Below, in pieces: positions 43,043-53,390 of a stretch of DNA of 64,000 bases (within the stretch, counting starts at the first letter, position 1; each line of letters opens with the position of its first letter). The DNA lies in NCBI GenBank assembly GCA_922989275.2, contig OV277869.1:43880189-43944188 (forward strand). The letters are read 5' to 3'. Under the pieces are notes generated by a model. It saw nothing but the letters and a program-made list of their open reading frames with translations. It was not told where the DNA came from and ran no database searches. Source of the stretch: Gari tellinella. Lineage: Eukaryota > Mollusca > Bivalvia > Cardiida > Psammobiidae. A program made the position numbers and the translations under genes.

Positions 43043-43279
43043 TTTGATTTGTGACCATTTAAAGCAGGTTGAAAGCAAAGGCACTTTAAGCGACTCCCAA
43101 CCAGATGGTGTAATTGCAAAAATAAAAAAAAGGACTCAAATAAAAATCAAATGTGTATCATTATCTTGCATCTGGCATTAGAAAAATATGATCAGTCTTA
43201 AAACACCCTCAAGAAAAGTCTTCAAATCTTAATTTTTTTTAGATATTTTCCATCGCTTTATCCTATATTTATTCTATAG

Positions 43280-43362
43280 CATCAAAAGACGCAACAGTAA
43301 TTGATCACCGGTTGGACATAAACCCAGACCAAATTATGTACTCTCCAGTGCTACACAGTAAA
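43280..43362 (+). CDS. Exon-like ORF inside a DNA element
   Basis: A long pyrimidine-rich tract ending ATTCTATAG and a donor AAA|GTATGT bound 83 nt. One frame is open: two bases, then 27 codons from SKDATVIDHRLDIN to YSPVLHSK. The incoming phase 1 fits the donor of 31402-31531. An alternative acceptor at 43241 (TTTTTTTTAG) keeps the same frame in phase 0. Because it lies inside an inverted-repeat element it may be a captured exon, an exonised repeat or chance. Confidence 0.25.
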
Positions 43363-43395
43363 GTATGTTAAATATTTCCCAGAGATATAGATAGT

Positions 43396-43481
43396 CCGGC
43401 TAGTCGAGTGGTTTAAGTGATTGTCTTATTTTGCTTCCTGCCCCAGCATTCCGGATCCCGGGTTTGAATCCCTCCAGAGCC
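43396..43481 (+). repeat. tRNA-like sequence (SINE head)
   Basis: TAGTCGAGTGGTTTAAGTGA fits an A box of the Leu/Ser tRNA type and GGGTTTGAATCCC a B box, and GGCT and AGCC close the ends. The sequence between is too irregular for a functional tRNA. Confidence 0.5.
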
Positions 43482-43735
43482 CAATAATATTTTTTTCATT
43501 GAAATGCATTTTTTAAACAGAATTTCTTATCCTAAACTAATTCTTACCAGTCCTGTTTATATAAGCATTTGACATGTATTTACAAATTACTGTTTTTAAT
43601 GCTAAATCTGGTTGGGAGCCTCTTTAAGGCACATTCTGCTGTACTTTCAGACTTTAAGCAACAATTTTTATGTTGCACATTCATTACTGTATTAAATGAA
43701 ACTATTTTCTTCATTGGAGGAATGAAGGGGTTAAA

Positions 43736-44105
43736 TTAAGAGTCTTTCATCTTGCTTTAGGCATCCTCCAAGGCAAGTTGAACTACAGTTAATGATTGTC
43801 CTTGACTTGCAGTCTCTGGTAGAAAGTGCCTATTAATGCATCATTATCCTTCAGCTTAGTGGAATGTTGTCAGCTACAAAACATCTGCAAGGGTTTTTCA
43901 AATTAATGTCATGAAACTCAACATTTTGAGAAATGCAGTGTCAACAATATTTTATTCAAATCATTTGTCTAAAACATAATTATGTCACCTAATCTGGGTC
44001 TTAACTGTGTGAAAATTACTTGTGGTAAATGTTTTGAAGGTTATCTATTTGCATGCTGATGGTAAAACTATGATTTACTTTTGTATGCAATTGGGATGAT
44101 GCTTA
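43736..44105. other. No gene recognised
   Basis: A short TCTTTCATCTTGCTTTAG core A-like arm near 43743; otherwise unique sequence. Confidence 0.35.
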
Positions 44106-44302
44106 GACAGAGCTCCAGATAAGAGGAGTATTTTAAAAACTAAAGTATTTATTTCTGCATTAAACCCTATGGTATTACTACTTATTGGAATCGTCTCTTG
44201 GAGACGATTCCAATGAGTAGTAACACCATAGGATTTTGTGATAAAATGAGTTAGAAAATGTTGGATTTGTTCAGTTTACTCACTCTTATCTGAAGTCCTG
44301 CT
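44106..44302. mobile_element. S6 palindromic MITE
   Basis: CAGAGCTCCAGATAAGAGG to CACTCTTATCTGAAGTCC. The hairpin ACTACTTATTGGAATCGTCT faces AGACGATTCCAATGAGTAGT. Confidence 0.8.
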
Positions 44303-44506
44303 GAGAGTAACTCTGTCTCTCATTGACAGTGCCCAAAATTGTTTGACACTATGAATCTAATTTTGAATAGAATCTTCAGAAAATTTAGTTTTTAAATAGT
44401 AGCAGACAACAATTATTGTTGCTGACAAAAAGTTACTAAGTGTTAAAACAGTTAATATCTGTGAGATGCAGAATCTATTAACCACCTTACCACAGAGTAC
44501 AACAGG

Positions 44507-44715
44507 TACAGTAGAACCCCTCTATCACAACCACTTAATAGAAGGCTAATTGTCCATATAAAGGACGGGTGACTGCTTAAAGCAATGTGAAAGTGAAACA
44601 GAAAGCTCCTACAGGAGCTTTCTGTTTCACTTTCACATTGCTTTAAGCAGTCACCTGTCTTAAACAATTAATATTTGACACAACTAAGTGGTCATAAAAG
44701 AGAGGTTCTACTGTA
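44507..44715. mobile_element. P4 MITE, complete
   Basis: TACAGTAGAACCCCTCTATC to ATAAAAGAGAGGTTCTACTGTA (in part), TA at both extremes. The inner palindrome GGTGACTGCTTAAAGCAATG with its return through CATTGCTTTAAGCAGTCACC is perfect and is a core A relative. Centre AAGCTCCTACAGGAGCTT. Confidence 0.85.
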
Positions 44716-45192
44716 TTTTCACACTGCAACAATGGAATTGAATCTTGATTCAAACTGTTTGACAATTACGGTCCAATATTTCTTAAATCAATTAACCTAA
44801 CATTAAAATTTGTGTAATAAAAATTGTGAAAACAATAATTATTGTTTAAAGCAGATGACATCAACGGAAGCTTAACTGTTAATGTTAAAAGAATAATTAG
44901 CTATTAATTCTTTAGATGCAGAATCTATGAACGCATCATTAATCACACAATCACTTGAAACGTTGTACTGACAAAGCAGATTTAATTGCACTGTATAACC
45001 AATTATGAATAATCTGTTTGATAGATGGAACTGCCAAAAAGACCAAAGACACTTTGTTTAGGTTCATTAGTGTAAGATATTGCTTGTAGCCCGTATTAAT
45101 TGTTAAAAAAGCAAGCTTGTTTGTTCAGCATATTGAAAAGCAACCAGAGATCTAGTCTTTTTATTGTCCGATAGATTTAATAGATGATAATT
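44716..45192. other. No gene recognised
   Basis: A core B half-arm (TTGATTCAAACTGTTTGAC) at 44744-44762; otherwise AT-rich unique sequence. Confidence 0.35.
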
Positions 45193-45397
45193 CAGGGCTC
45201 CAATTAGGGAGAGTATTTCAAAAACTAAAATCTTTATTTCTGCATTAAACCCTATGGTGTTACTACTCATTAGAATTGTCTGGAAGAGACGATTCTCGAG
45301 ACGATTCTAATGAGTAGTATTACCATAGGATTTTGTGTTAAAATAAGTGAGAAAATGTTGGATTTGTTCAGTTTACTCCCTCTTAACTTGAGCCCTG
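45193..45397. mobile_element. S6 palindromic MITE
   Basis: CAGGGCTCCAATTAGGGAGA to CTCCCTCTTAACTTGAGCCC plus TG. The right hairpin arm has a small duplication (GAGACGATTCTCGAGACG). Confidence 0.8.
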
Positions 45398-45563
45398 TTA
45401 TGATTAGTGTTTGTGAAGGACATTTACTTTCAAGATTGATGAGCAAGGAATATTTACATCAGTAGTAAAGACACTAGAGAACACAGGAACCTTTCTGTGT
45501 GAAAAGATAGAGGGAAAGTTCTGTTTTGAACAAAAATGCAACTATTGTACCTTTCTCTGCATT

Positions 45564-45788
45564 TTAACTCTTTGCATGCTAGTGGCAGATATATCCACCA
45601 CAGTGGTTGCCTTTGCAATCAGTTTGAATCCAGATGAGGCGCCGCATAAGACGGCGTCTCATCAGGATCCAAACTGTTTGCCATTCTGACCCTGAATTTA
45701 AAAGAAATTTTGAAAATGCTAATTTTAGAAAAGTAGCAGACGGCAAATGTTGCTGACGAAAAAAATTACCCAGCATGCAAAGAGTTAA
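45564..45788. mobile_element. T3 MITE with core B hairpin
   Basis: TTAACTCTTTGCATGCTAGT to CCAGCATGCAAAGAGTTAA (in part), TTAA on both sides. Core B at 45614-45681 (GCAATCAGTTTGAATCC to GATCCAAACTGTTTGCC; centre GGCGCCGCATAAGACGGCG). Flanks carry AGTAGCAGACGGCAAATG. Confidence 0.85.
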
Positions 45789-46291
45789 AACAAAAATCTG
45801 TCACATATCTGAGCTAGTTAAGAGTGTAGAAACACATCATCTTTTTCCAGCCTTTTCTGTTTTATGCCTGTACCATTAAACTCTATGTTATGACTATACT
45901 TATTAGAATCTTCACTTCAGAATGTTCTCAGACTCAACTCAAATACTTTATAAACAAGATAAAAAGTTTACATTGCATTGTAAAGAAAGGATCTATTCAT
46001 TTCGACAGTGTACATAGAGATAATTGGATGTCTTTTAGCAGAGAAACATCAAACACAGGTGATAGGTTAAACAATTAGGTTCAGTCAATCAAAATTAAGG
46101 CCAGGTAACTAGGGCTTGAAGCTCTGTGTGGGCCATGTGCACGAGCAATGCATCCAGTCAGTTAGCATGGAAAGATGTTTAGGAATGTTTTCAGAGTGCA
46201 GGTGCCAGGATAGTTTGGATCCATAGTAAAGATCTGTCAGCGGCTCTCTTGTATTATGATTAATGTTCCTTCCCTCAGGGGTAATCACAAT
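45789..46291. other. Non-coding interval
   Basis: 45905-45960 has a K7 right-end fragment (TCTCAGACTCAACTCAAATA). No gene recognised. Confidence 0.4.
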
Positions 46292-46475
46292 TACAGTAAA
46301 ATCTCCTTGTCACCACCACTAAATTGTGTTAGATTAGTATGTTTTTTAAGACAGATGATTGCTTTAAGCAATGTGAATGTAAAACAGAAAGCTGCATTCG
46401 AAGCTTTCTGTTTTGCATTCACTTTGCTTTAAGTTGTCAGCCATCTTTTATGCAATCAATAAGCCTTCTTTTTAG
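46292..46475. mobile_element. P4 MITE, right end lost
   Basis: TACAGTAAAATCTCCTTGTC and a palindrome GATTGCTTTAAGCAATGTG to CACTTTGCTTTAAGTTGTCA; after ATGCAATCAATAAGCC the expected right terminus is missing. Confidence 0.65.
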
Positions 46476-46555
46476 CCTGCTTCCGTCCAGACTGTATCTC
46501 AGAAATTATAACGGATAGGTCAATGAAACATGACCCATAGATGGGCCTTAATGAG

Positions 46556-48640
46556 TATGGCATTTTAAATATTATTCAGTGACCTTGACATTTGACCTTG
46601 ACCACAGGGGTCAACTTTAAGGTTTTGTGTGTAAGTCTGTTCTAGCCTTAAAGTCACTTCTGGCCAAACTTCTGCATCTACAGTCACAGAACTTAATAAT
46701 TATGATGATGCACCTCAATTAGAAGACAATGTTGCACTGAAGTTTGGTGACCTTGACCTCTAGGATCAATATTAAAGTTTTGCATCTGTTCTGGCTTAAA
46801 AACTGCACCTATTGTATGTGCCTCATTGAGTAGACCATATTGCACTGCAGTTTGTGACCTTGACCTTTGACCTTGATCTCTATGGTCAACTGTAAGGTTT
46901 AGCGTTAAAGTCCACTCTGGCTTAACTACTGCATCTATGGTCATTAAACTTCATATCCTGATGTACCTCAATGAGTAGACCATCTTGCATTGCAGCTTTG
47001 TGACCTTGAAATTTGATCTTAACCTCTAGGGTGAGTGTAAAGGATTTGCGTTAAAGTCTGTTTTGGCCTAACTACTGCACCTACTGCCAAGAAACTTCAT
47101 ATATTTATGCGCCATGCCTCAAATAGTAGACCATGTTGCACCACAGTTTGGTGACCTAACATCAATGTTAAAGTTTTGTGTTAAAGTCAGTTCTAGCCTA
47201 ACAACTGCCTCTATAGTCATGAAACTTCATACACTGATGCCCCTCAATCAGAAACCATATTGCTAATAGTTTGATGACCTTGACCTTTGATCTTGATCTC
47301 TAGGGTAAGCTTTAAGGTCTTGCGTTAAAGTCTATTAAGGCCTAATGACTGCACCTACGGTCATAAAACTTCATTTACTGATGCCCCTCAATAAGTAGAC
47401 TAAGTTGAACCATAGTTTAATGACCTTGACTGTTGATCTTGACCTCAAGGGTCAACATTAAGGTTTAGCATTAAAATGTTCTCTGTTATATCTACACCTA
47501 TGGTCAGGAAACTTAATATGCTGATGTGTGTCATTGAGTACAAACCATGTTGCATTGTAGTTACTTGACCTTTGACCTTGACTTCTATGGTCAACATTAT
47601 GGTTTTGCGTTAAATTCTGTTTTGGACTTACTACCACACTTATTGTCAGAAAGCTTTATATGATGCAGTGCAGTTTAATGATGTTGACCTTGACCTTGAC
47701 CTCTAGGGTATGTGTTAAAGGTTTGTGTTCAAGTATGCTCGTGCATAAGGACTGCACCTATAGTCACAAAAATTTATATGTTGATGCAACTCAATAGGTA
47801 GACTATGTTGCACTGCAGTTTTGTGACCTTGACCTCTAAGGTCAATGCTTAGGTTTTGCATTAAAGTCTGTTCTGACTTTACTATGGCATTGATGGTGAC
47901 AAAGCTCCATATGCTAATGTGCCTCAAAAAGTAGACCATATTTTCTCACCTCTCGGACAGAGGTATCCCGAAATCTAGGGTGTGTGAGATCCGGACAGAC
48001 AAGCCGAACATTGTTTATTATTGCCGTTGTCATGTCATCGTCATGCATGCATTAGGGCATTAAAATTTCCTCCTTGACATTAAAGCCAAACTGTCGCTAA
48101 AGAATCTGGTTATTAGATCTATATTCAGTTCATAAAGGCTATATAGTTAATAAGTCAAGTGACGTAACGGTTTTAAACAATAACAAATGTGTTAATATAT
48201 TAAGTTGTTGAAACTGGTGTACTTCTTTTTTCTACATCCGTCCGCCATTCATGAGGCGAAAGCTAAAATACAACTCGCCACTGTATAGCAAGTTGAACGC
48301 GTTTTAAGGGTTGACGAGTCGAGAAAATAAATCTAACACCACAGTTGAGTTTTAGATGGATATCCCACCCTCGGTATGAAGATATTTAAGAACACTCGGC
48401 AGAGCCTCGTGTTTTTAAATATCTTCAAACCTTGGGTGGGATATCCTTATTTGACACTAACGGTGGTGTTAGATTCACTATGTACAACAGTTAGTTTACC
48501 TTTGACCTTGACCTTTAGGGTCAATGCATTTAAGTCTGTTCTGGCCTACCTACTGCACCTACTGTTACGGAATTTCATATGCTGATGTGCCTCAATGAGA
48601 ACACCAAGTTGCACTACAGCTTGGTGACTTGACTTTGACC
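46556..48640 (+). repeat. Diverged tandem array with GACCTTGACC motifs
   Basis: About a dozen units, each with a TTGACCTCTAGGGTCAA-like start, GGTTTTGCGTTAAAGTCTG, GCACCTATGGTCA, AAACTTCATATGCTGATG and GAGTAGACCATGTTGCACT. Spacing is roughly 150-170 bp. Sequence divergence between units is much higher than in the arrays of copies A and B. The entry region (CTGCTTCCGTCCAG at 46489) suggests the core of an old Helentron-like element. A separate insertion breaks it at 47942-48493. Confidence 0.8.
47942..48493. mobile_element. Insertion within the tandem array, with a long hairpin
   Basis: Foreign sequence starts TTTTCTCACCTCTCGGACAG and holds a strong hairpin at 48329-48475: AATCTAACACCAC with GTGGTGTTAGATT, GGATATCCCACCCTCGGT with TTGGGTGGGATATCC, GAAGATATTTAAGAACAC with GTGTTTTTAAATATCTTC. 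The outer limits of the insertion are uncertain. Confidence 0.55.
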
Positions 48641-48854
48641 GTTCCTATATAGTTTGGTTCAGTGATTTTATGACAACATTCTCTTCAATATTAAGTTTGA
48701 TTGTGTAAAACTTCACTAATTTCATCACTCAGAAGGTTTTTGTTGTTGTTGTTGAAGGCAGATAGCTGCTTGAGGGAGCTATCAGTGTTACCTTTTTCTT
48801 GCAAAAAGTCTTCAGCACCTTCAATGGGTCTTCAGTACAAACTTTGAATACATT
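48641..48854. other. No gene recognised
   Basis: Contains a (GTT)n-like tract, TTTGTTGTTGTTGTTGAAGG near 48738. Confidence 0.4.
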
Positions 48855-49026
48855 AACACCTCTCTATTATGACCACTTAATTATTAAGCGTTTAAGACAG
48901 TTGATTGCTTTTATCAATGTGCAGTAAAACCAAAACTTCCTTGCTTTTTACTCTCACCTGTCTTTTATACAATCAATTAGCCATGAATTGTTTTAGTGGT
49001 CGTAATAGAGAGGTGGTACCGTAGTA
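48855..49026. mobile_element. P4 MITE, worn
   Basis: ACACCTCTCTATTATGACCA to AGTGGTCGTAATAGAGAGGT (in part) with a decayed palindrome (GTTGATTGCTTTTATCAATG). The CAGT ends have drifted to GTACCGTAG. Confidence 0.65.
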
Positions 49027-49210
49027 GTAGTAGTGGTAATGGAAGAAAAGCTATACTGTTCAATTGAAAAAAAATTGCTGCTTCAAGGGTGTTCTAAAAT
49101 GTATAATACTTATATTACTTTAGGATACTTAAATTTAAAGTTTGAACATGTTGCTCTGCCTCATCAGTTAATCTGAAAAATCTTTTAAATGCTTGTTTCT
49201 ACTTGTTCAC

Positions 49211-49303
49211 TACAGAGCCTTAGATAAGGAGAGTATTTCAAAAAACAAAATCTTTATTTCTGCTTTATAACCCTATGGTGTCACTACTCATTAGAATCGT
49301 AAA
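49211..49303. mobile_element. S6 left half
   Basis: CAGAGCCTTAGATAAGGAGA to ACTACTCATTAGAATCG, then the match stops before the returning arm. Confidence 0.65.
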
Positions 49304-49375
49304 AATTGTACAAAAACACACCCTTAATTAAATTCTAAAAATGGACTAAACTTCAATTGAAACTGGAATTGCCCA

Positions 49376-49620
49376 TTAACCCTTTGAACCCTAGTCCCGC
49401 ATATAGGCGTCCTTTGCAAAAAGTGAACATGTGAATAGTACACTGGTCCTATGCAAACAGTGAAGACCCAGATCAGAGGGCTCCTAGGAGCCCTCTGATC
49501 TGGGTCTTCACTGTTTGTCATAATGCCAAACATTAACAAAAACAACCCTTAAAAAACAGAAATGGACTAGACTTAAATGGAAACTGGAATTGTACATTTA
49601 AAGTTTCAGGGAGGATTTAA
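49376..49620 (-). mobile_element. T2 MITE, reverse orientation
   Basis: TTAACCCTTTGAACCCTAGT to TTCAGGGAGGATTTAA. Core B has centre GGGCTCCTAGGAGCCC. A fragment of another T2 (AAAATGGACTAAACTTCAAT) lies just to the left. Confidence 0.8.
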
Positions 49621-49951
49621 AGTTTTAGGGGGGGGGGGGGGTGGAGGGTGTGTGTGTGTGTGAATGAGTAAATGCAGAGTTATTTTGCTCCAGGTAGTTC
49701 CAGGTGCAACTCTTGGCAGAGAGTTATGTCAATCATCTTTCAGCTGCTTCAACTTTCCCAGAGCTTGGAATTTCTATCCTCAAGTAATTGCTTTGAATAC
49801 TGAATAAATATTTGCATCAAACACTATTTGATGGATTTTTACATGTATTTCTCATCTTTATATTATACATGCTGCAAATACATTTTCCAAAGTGAAAAAC
49901 AGTGTACCTGATTTTGGATTCAAGCTGTTTGCATGTCTGCTACAAATATTT
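49621..49951. repeat. Low-complexity tract and unique sequence
   Basis: A run of 14 G at about 49629-49642 is followed by a (GT)n tract to about 49661. The rest to 49951 shows nothing recognisable apart from a core B half-arm near 49910. Confidence 0.8.
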
Positions 49952-50080
49952 ACAGTAAAGCCTGTCTTATAGGACCACTAAAATGAAGGCTAACTGATCA
50001 AACAAAAGGCAAGTGACAGCTTACTTAAAGCAAGGTGACAGTAAAACAGAAAGCTCCTAAAGGAGCATCCTAGCATTTGC
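49952..50080. mobile_element. P4 left half
   Basis: TACAGTAAAGCCTGTCTTAT, GACAGCTTACTTAAAGCAAG and AAAGCTCCTAAAGGAGC, then the match is lost at the palindrome centre. Confidence 0.6.
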
Positions 50081-50100
50081 AACAAGAATTAAGATTTAGC

Positions 50101-50518
50101 TTAACCCATTACCCAATAGCCTGTATCTAGTTTTGAAGATAGTTGACCACTTAAAGCAGGTTAAAAGTAAAACAGAATGCATTTTAACCCATTACCCCAT
50201 AGCCTGTTTCTAGTTTTGAAAATAGGTGACTACTTAAAGCAGGTTGAAAGTAAAGCAGAATGCATTTTAACCCATTACCCCATAGCCTGTTTCTAGTTTT
50301 GAAAATAGGTGACTACTTAAAGCAGGTTGAAAGTAAAGCAGAATGTACCCTAACGCACATTCTGCTTTACTTTCAGCCTGCTTTAAGCTACCACCTGCTA
50401 GAATAGAGAAAATATTCCTTATGAAACATATTTATGACTGTATAAATTTGAACTATTTTTTTCAGCATAGGGATCAACTGAGTGCCCTAAAGGGCGCTTC
50501 TATGGGGGAAAGGGTTAA
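50101..50518 (+). mobile_element. T1b MITE whose left arm is tandemly triplicated
   Basis: The left segment TTAACCCATTACCCCATAGC through AGCAGAATG starts at 50101, 50184 and 50267, an exact 83-bp period. The second and third copies are identical over about 78 bp. Only the third is followed by the palindrome centre and the returning arm (hairpin 50317-50386). The right end is TATGGGGGAAAGGGTTAA. Confidence 0.9.
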
Positions 50519-50519
50519 A

Positions 50520-50831
50520 GGGCATTGATTTCTGCTTTTCTTTCAGTCTTCTTTAAGCTACCATCTGCGTATGTAGAAGTATTTCTTATGGTTATTTTGA
50601 GGATCGACTGTTTAAAGTGGAATTTAGTGGAGGCATTAAAAAGGCATATTGTGGGATAATGGGTTAAATGTTAACTTCAATAAAAAAAATCTCAATGCAA
50701 AATTATACCTTCAGTCTCATCTTGTTTCTATGTTGTATTGAGACATCTGTAATTCTGCAGAATTCTTGTACAAGAACTGTCTTGTTCCTTCATCTAAGGG
50801 AATTCATTCCTATAAAACTGACTTGACCTTT
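50520..50831 (+). mobile_element. T1 right half and flank
   Basis: 50529-50666 carries CTTTCAGTCTTCTTTAAGC, ACCATCTGCGTATG and a right end GGGATAATGGGTTAA, with no left arm. 50667-50831 has no recognised feature. Confidence 0.65.
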
Positions 50832-51082
50832 TTAACCCTTTCCCACATAGCATGTCTCTAGTATTGAATATAGGTGTTCACTTAAAGCAGGTTGAAAGTA
50901 AAGCAGAATGCGCCTTAAGCGCATTCTGCTTTACTTTCAGCCTGCTTTAAGCTATCATCTGCAAGAATATAGAAAATATTTGGTATGATATATATTTATG
51001 ACTGTATAAATTGGAACTATTTTCTTCAGTGAAGGAATAAACTTAATGTGCTAAAAGGCACTTCTATGGGGGAAAGGGTTAA
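50832..51082 (+). mobile_element. T1b MITE with core A hairpin
   Basis: TTAACCCTTTCCCACATAGC to CTATGGGGGAAAGGGTTAA. Core A at 50882-50950, centre GCGCCTTAAGCGC, is nearly perfect. Confidence 0.85.
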
Positions 51083-51365
51083 CCTTCTGACATAAGTATT
51101 ATAGCAGGGAAGACCCTGCTGGTGTTTGCCTTGTATAAGTGCCTAACACTTGGCAAATACAACGAACAAGAGGAAACATTGAGGAATCTCTCAATCTGAT
51201 ATTGCTCTATGGGACGTCCACACATTTAGAATATAGGCCAGAAAGCTTAGTTAAAGGTTGACCTGTGTGCACTAGCAATTTAGTGAAGAAACAGAGGATT
51301 TCTAAAGGCAGGTTGTTGTTTATTGCAAGACAAAGACTTTACAAAGGATTGAGTTTTCTGGTTAA
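51083..51365. other. No gene recognised
   Basis: A small hairpin AGCAGGGAAGACCCTGCT lies at about 51103-51120. An 89-codon ORF starting at 51265 runs into the next element and is rejected. Confidence 0.4.
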
Positions 51366-52630
51366 TGCTGCGTTTACACTCAGCCATGATAGCTACGATG
51401 TCCAGGATTTAGAAAAAGCGCAGAGCTTTACGATTTGTTATCTTTTTCTACGCTATACCATGCTCTCTTACGCTCTTTGCACGTTTTGTTACCTCCTGCA
51501 GCGTTTTGTTTCGAACCCAACAAGATTCTTATGAGGGTCTGCCACGATTTCATCACGTTCTCCCAAGCTCTCTTATGGTAACCACGATACGCTATCACGT
51601 TTTATCACATTCTGTTAAGATCTAACACGATATAACATTCTGCTAAGCTCTCCTGCGATTTATGGCAACGATTTCACCAAGAGTGCTGCGTTTTGAGCAC
51701 AACTGGGGTAAAAAAAAAAGGAGGCATGGGCCACCGACTCATTCTCTGAATGCTGGTGTCAAACTCTGATGACATTGGGATGACGCATCTGAAAATATTT
51801 GGTGGGAAGCTTAACCTGTGACTCGTATTTATATTTATTCTATCAAAATGTCAACTTATATGTAATTTTGAGGAAAGAAGCAGACAATAATTTTTAGCAG
51901 ATAAAATTCCAGCAGCGAAAGCGCTTACCCCTTTGAACCCTAGTCCCGCATATAGGCGTCCTTTTCAAACAGTATACATGTGAAAAGTGCATTGTCCTAT
52001 GCAAACAGTGAAGACCCAGATCAGAGGGCTCCTTACGGAGCCCTCTGATCTGGGTCTTCACTGTTTGTCATAATGCAAAACATTGACAAAAGCAACCCTT
52101 AAAAGTCAGAAATGGACTAGACTAAAATGGAAACTGGAATTGTCCATTTGAAGCTTTAGGGAGGAAAGAGTTAAAATACGGTTATTGTCTTGTTTAAAGG
52201 AAACTTCGGTAAGTGCCGTTGTAAAGAGGGAGTCGCTGTTGGGAGGGTAGTTGTAGGGAGGGAGAACTATATTAACTTAATAATACATGTACAAGCTTAA
52301 ATAATCGTCTTTCCAAGTTAACAAAGACCCCCTACGTTTGGGCTCCACGCTGTGATGCGTTCTGTTAAGTTCTGTTAAGCTCTGTTAAGCTGTATGACGC
52401 TCTACTAAGATTCCTTAGTTCTATTACGCTCTCTCACGATATAAAAACCAATCAGCATAATCGTGGCAGATTTTTTGACGGTCAAAAAATCTGCCACGAT
52501 CCTTGTGATTCTCCCGATTCTTCCACGCTCTCTCAAGATCACCACGATTCGTCCCACGGCCCGCCAACCTCACCGCGATTCCCTCAAATCGTGGGCATCG
52601 TAGTTATCGTGGCTGAGTGTAAACACAGCA
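51366..52630. mobile_element. Non-autonomous Harbinger-like element, 1.27 kb
   Basis: Inverted termini TGCTGCGTTTACACTCAGCC and GGCTGAGTGTAAACACAGCA extend about 45 bp and are flanked by TAA on both sides (51363-51365, 52631-52633), the target of PIF/Harbinger elements. Subterminal zones are filled with CACGAT, GCTCTC and TCTGTTAAG motifs. A short hairpin GCAGATTTTTTGACGGTC to AAAAAATCTGC lies near 52468-52495. No transposase. A T2 is nested within. Confidence 0.7.
51925..52174 (-). mobile_element. T2 MITE nested in the Harbinger-like element
   Basis: TTACCCCTTTGAACCCTAGT to GGGAGGAAAGAGTTAA; the left TTAA has mutated. Core B centre GGCTCCTTACGGAGCC. Confidence 0.8.
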
Positions 52631-52631
52631 T

Positions 52632-52766
52632 AAGTGGAAGATTTCAAAAACTAAATCCTTTTTTACTGCATAAAACTCTTCGAGTAGTAACACCATCGGA
52701 TTTAGTGCTGAAATGAGTGAATAGTATTGGATTTGTTCAGTTTACTCCCTGTTATCTTGAGCACTG
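52632..52766. mobile_element. S6 right portion
   Basis: AGTGGAAGATTTCAAAAAC, GAGTAGTAACACCATCGGAT and ACTCCCTGTTATCTTGAGC remain. The left end is cut at the Harbinger-like junction and the hairpin is deleted. Confidence 0.6.
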
Positions 52767-53138
52767 AAAAACTATTCTTTTTCAGTGATGGTAATATCTG
52801 CATTTTACTGTAAAGCATTTTAGCCGGAGGTTACAATTATGTCTATGATAGCTCCTGGTAACTAGACGTGTATTTGCATTGTTTCACGTACACATGAACC
52901 GCAAACTTGCTAAAGTGAGTTTTACCAATATTCCAACAGTTTAAATTCCATTATTATTTAAATTGCTAAAGTCGAACATACCCATATTTCAAGTTAAAAC
53001 ATGACTTAGGCATGTTGTTACTTTAAAAATATTGGTATGATGGAATTAAGATAGAATAAGATATGATACACTTAATATAATAGCAGGTACAGTGTTTGTA
53101 AAAGAGGAGTATATTTTGTTGCTAGAGCTGATTGTGTT
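52767..53138. other. No gene recognised
   Basis: A weak inverted pair, CCAATATTCCAACAG and CTTTAAAAATATTGG, spans 52925-53035. Otherwise unique sequence. Confidence 0.35.
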
Positions 53139-53390
53139 TTTACCCATTACACCATAGGTTGTTTTCAGTTTTGAAGACAGGTGTCATCTTAAAGCAGGTT
53201 GAAAGTAAAGCAGAATGTGCCTTAAGGCACATTCTGCTTTACTTTCAGCCTGCTATAAGCTACCATCTGCAATAATATAGAAAATATTTGTTATGATACA
53301 TATTCATGACTGTATAAATTAAAACTATTTGCAGCAGTGTTGGAATAAATTAAAGGTGTAAAAAGGCGTTTTTATGGGGTAATTGGTTAA
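53139..53390 (+). mobile_element. T1 MITE with core A hairpin
   Basis: TTACCCATTACACCATAGG to TTATGGGGTAATTGGTTAA. Core A at 53189-53258, centre GTGCCTTAAGGCAC. Confidence 0.85.

Larger units (their letters stand above)
43087..43628. mobile_element. DNA element with CTCCCAACCAGAT inverted ends
   Basis: TTTAAGCGACTCCCAACCAG at the left faces CTGGTTGGGAGCCTCTTTAA at the right, about 540 bp apart. It holds an exon-like segment (43280-43362) and a tRNA-like segment (43396-43481). TTTAA at both ends may be the target duplication. The family is not otherwise present in this window. Confidence 0.6.
41139..43735 (+). mobile_element. T1 element split by two later insertions
   Basis: T1 pieces are 41139-41166 (ACCCATTACCCCATAGCC to TTTCTAGT), 43043-43086 (TTTGATTTGTGACCATTT, AGCAGGTTGAAAGCAAAG) and 43629-43735 (AGGCACATTCTGCTGTAC to GAAGGGGTTAA). 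The first gap is a Helentron-like copy, the second an element with CTCCCAACCAGAT ends placed near the palindrome centre. Confidence 0.75.

Noticed and set aside
51265..51534. 89-codon plus-strand ORF
   Set aside because: Runs across the left terminus of the Harbinger-like element into its subterminal repeats.
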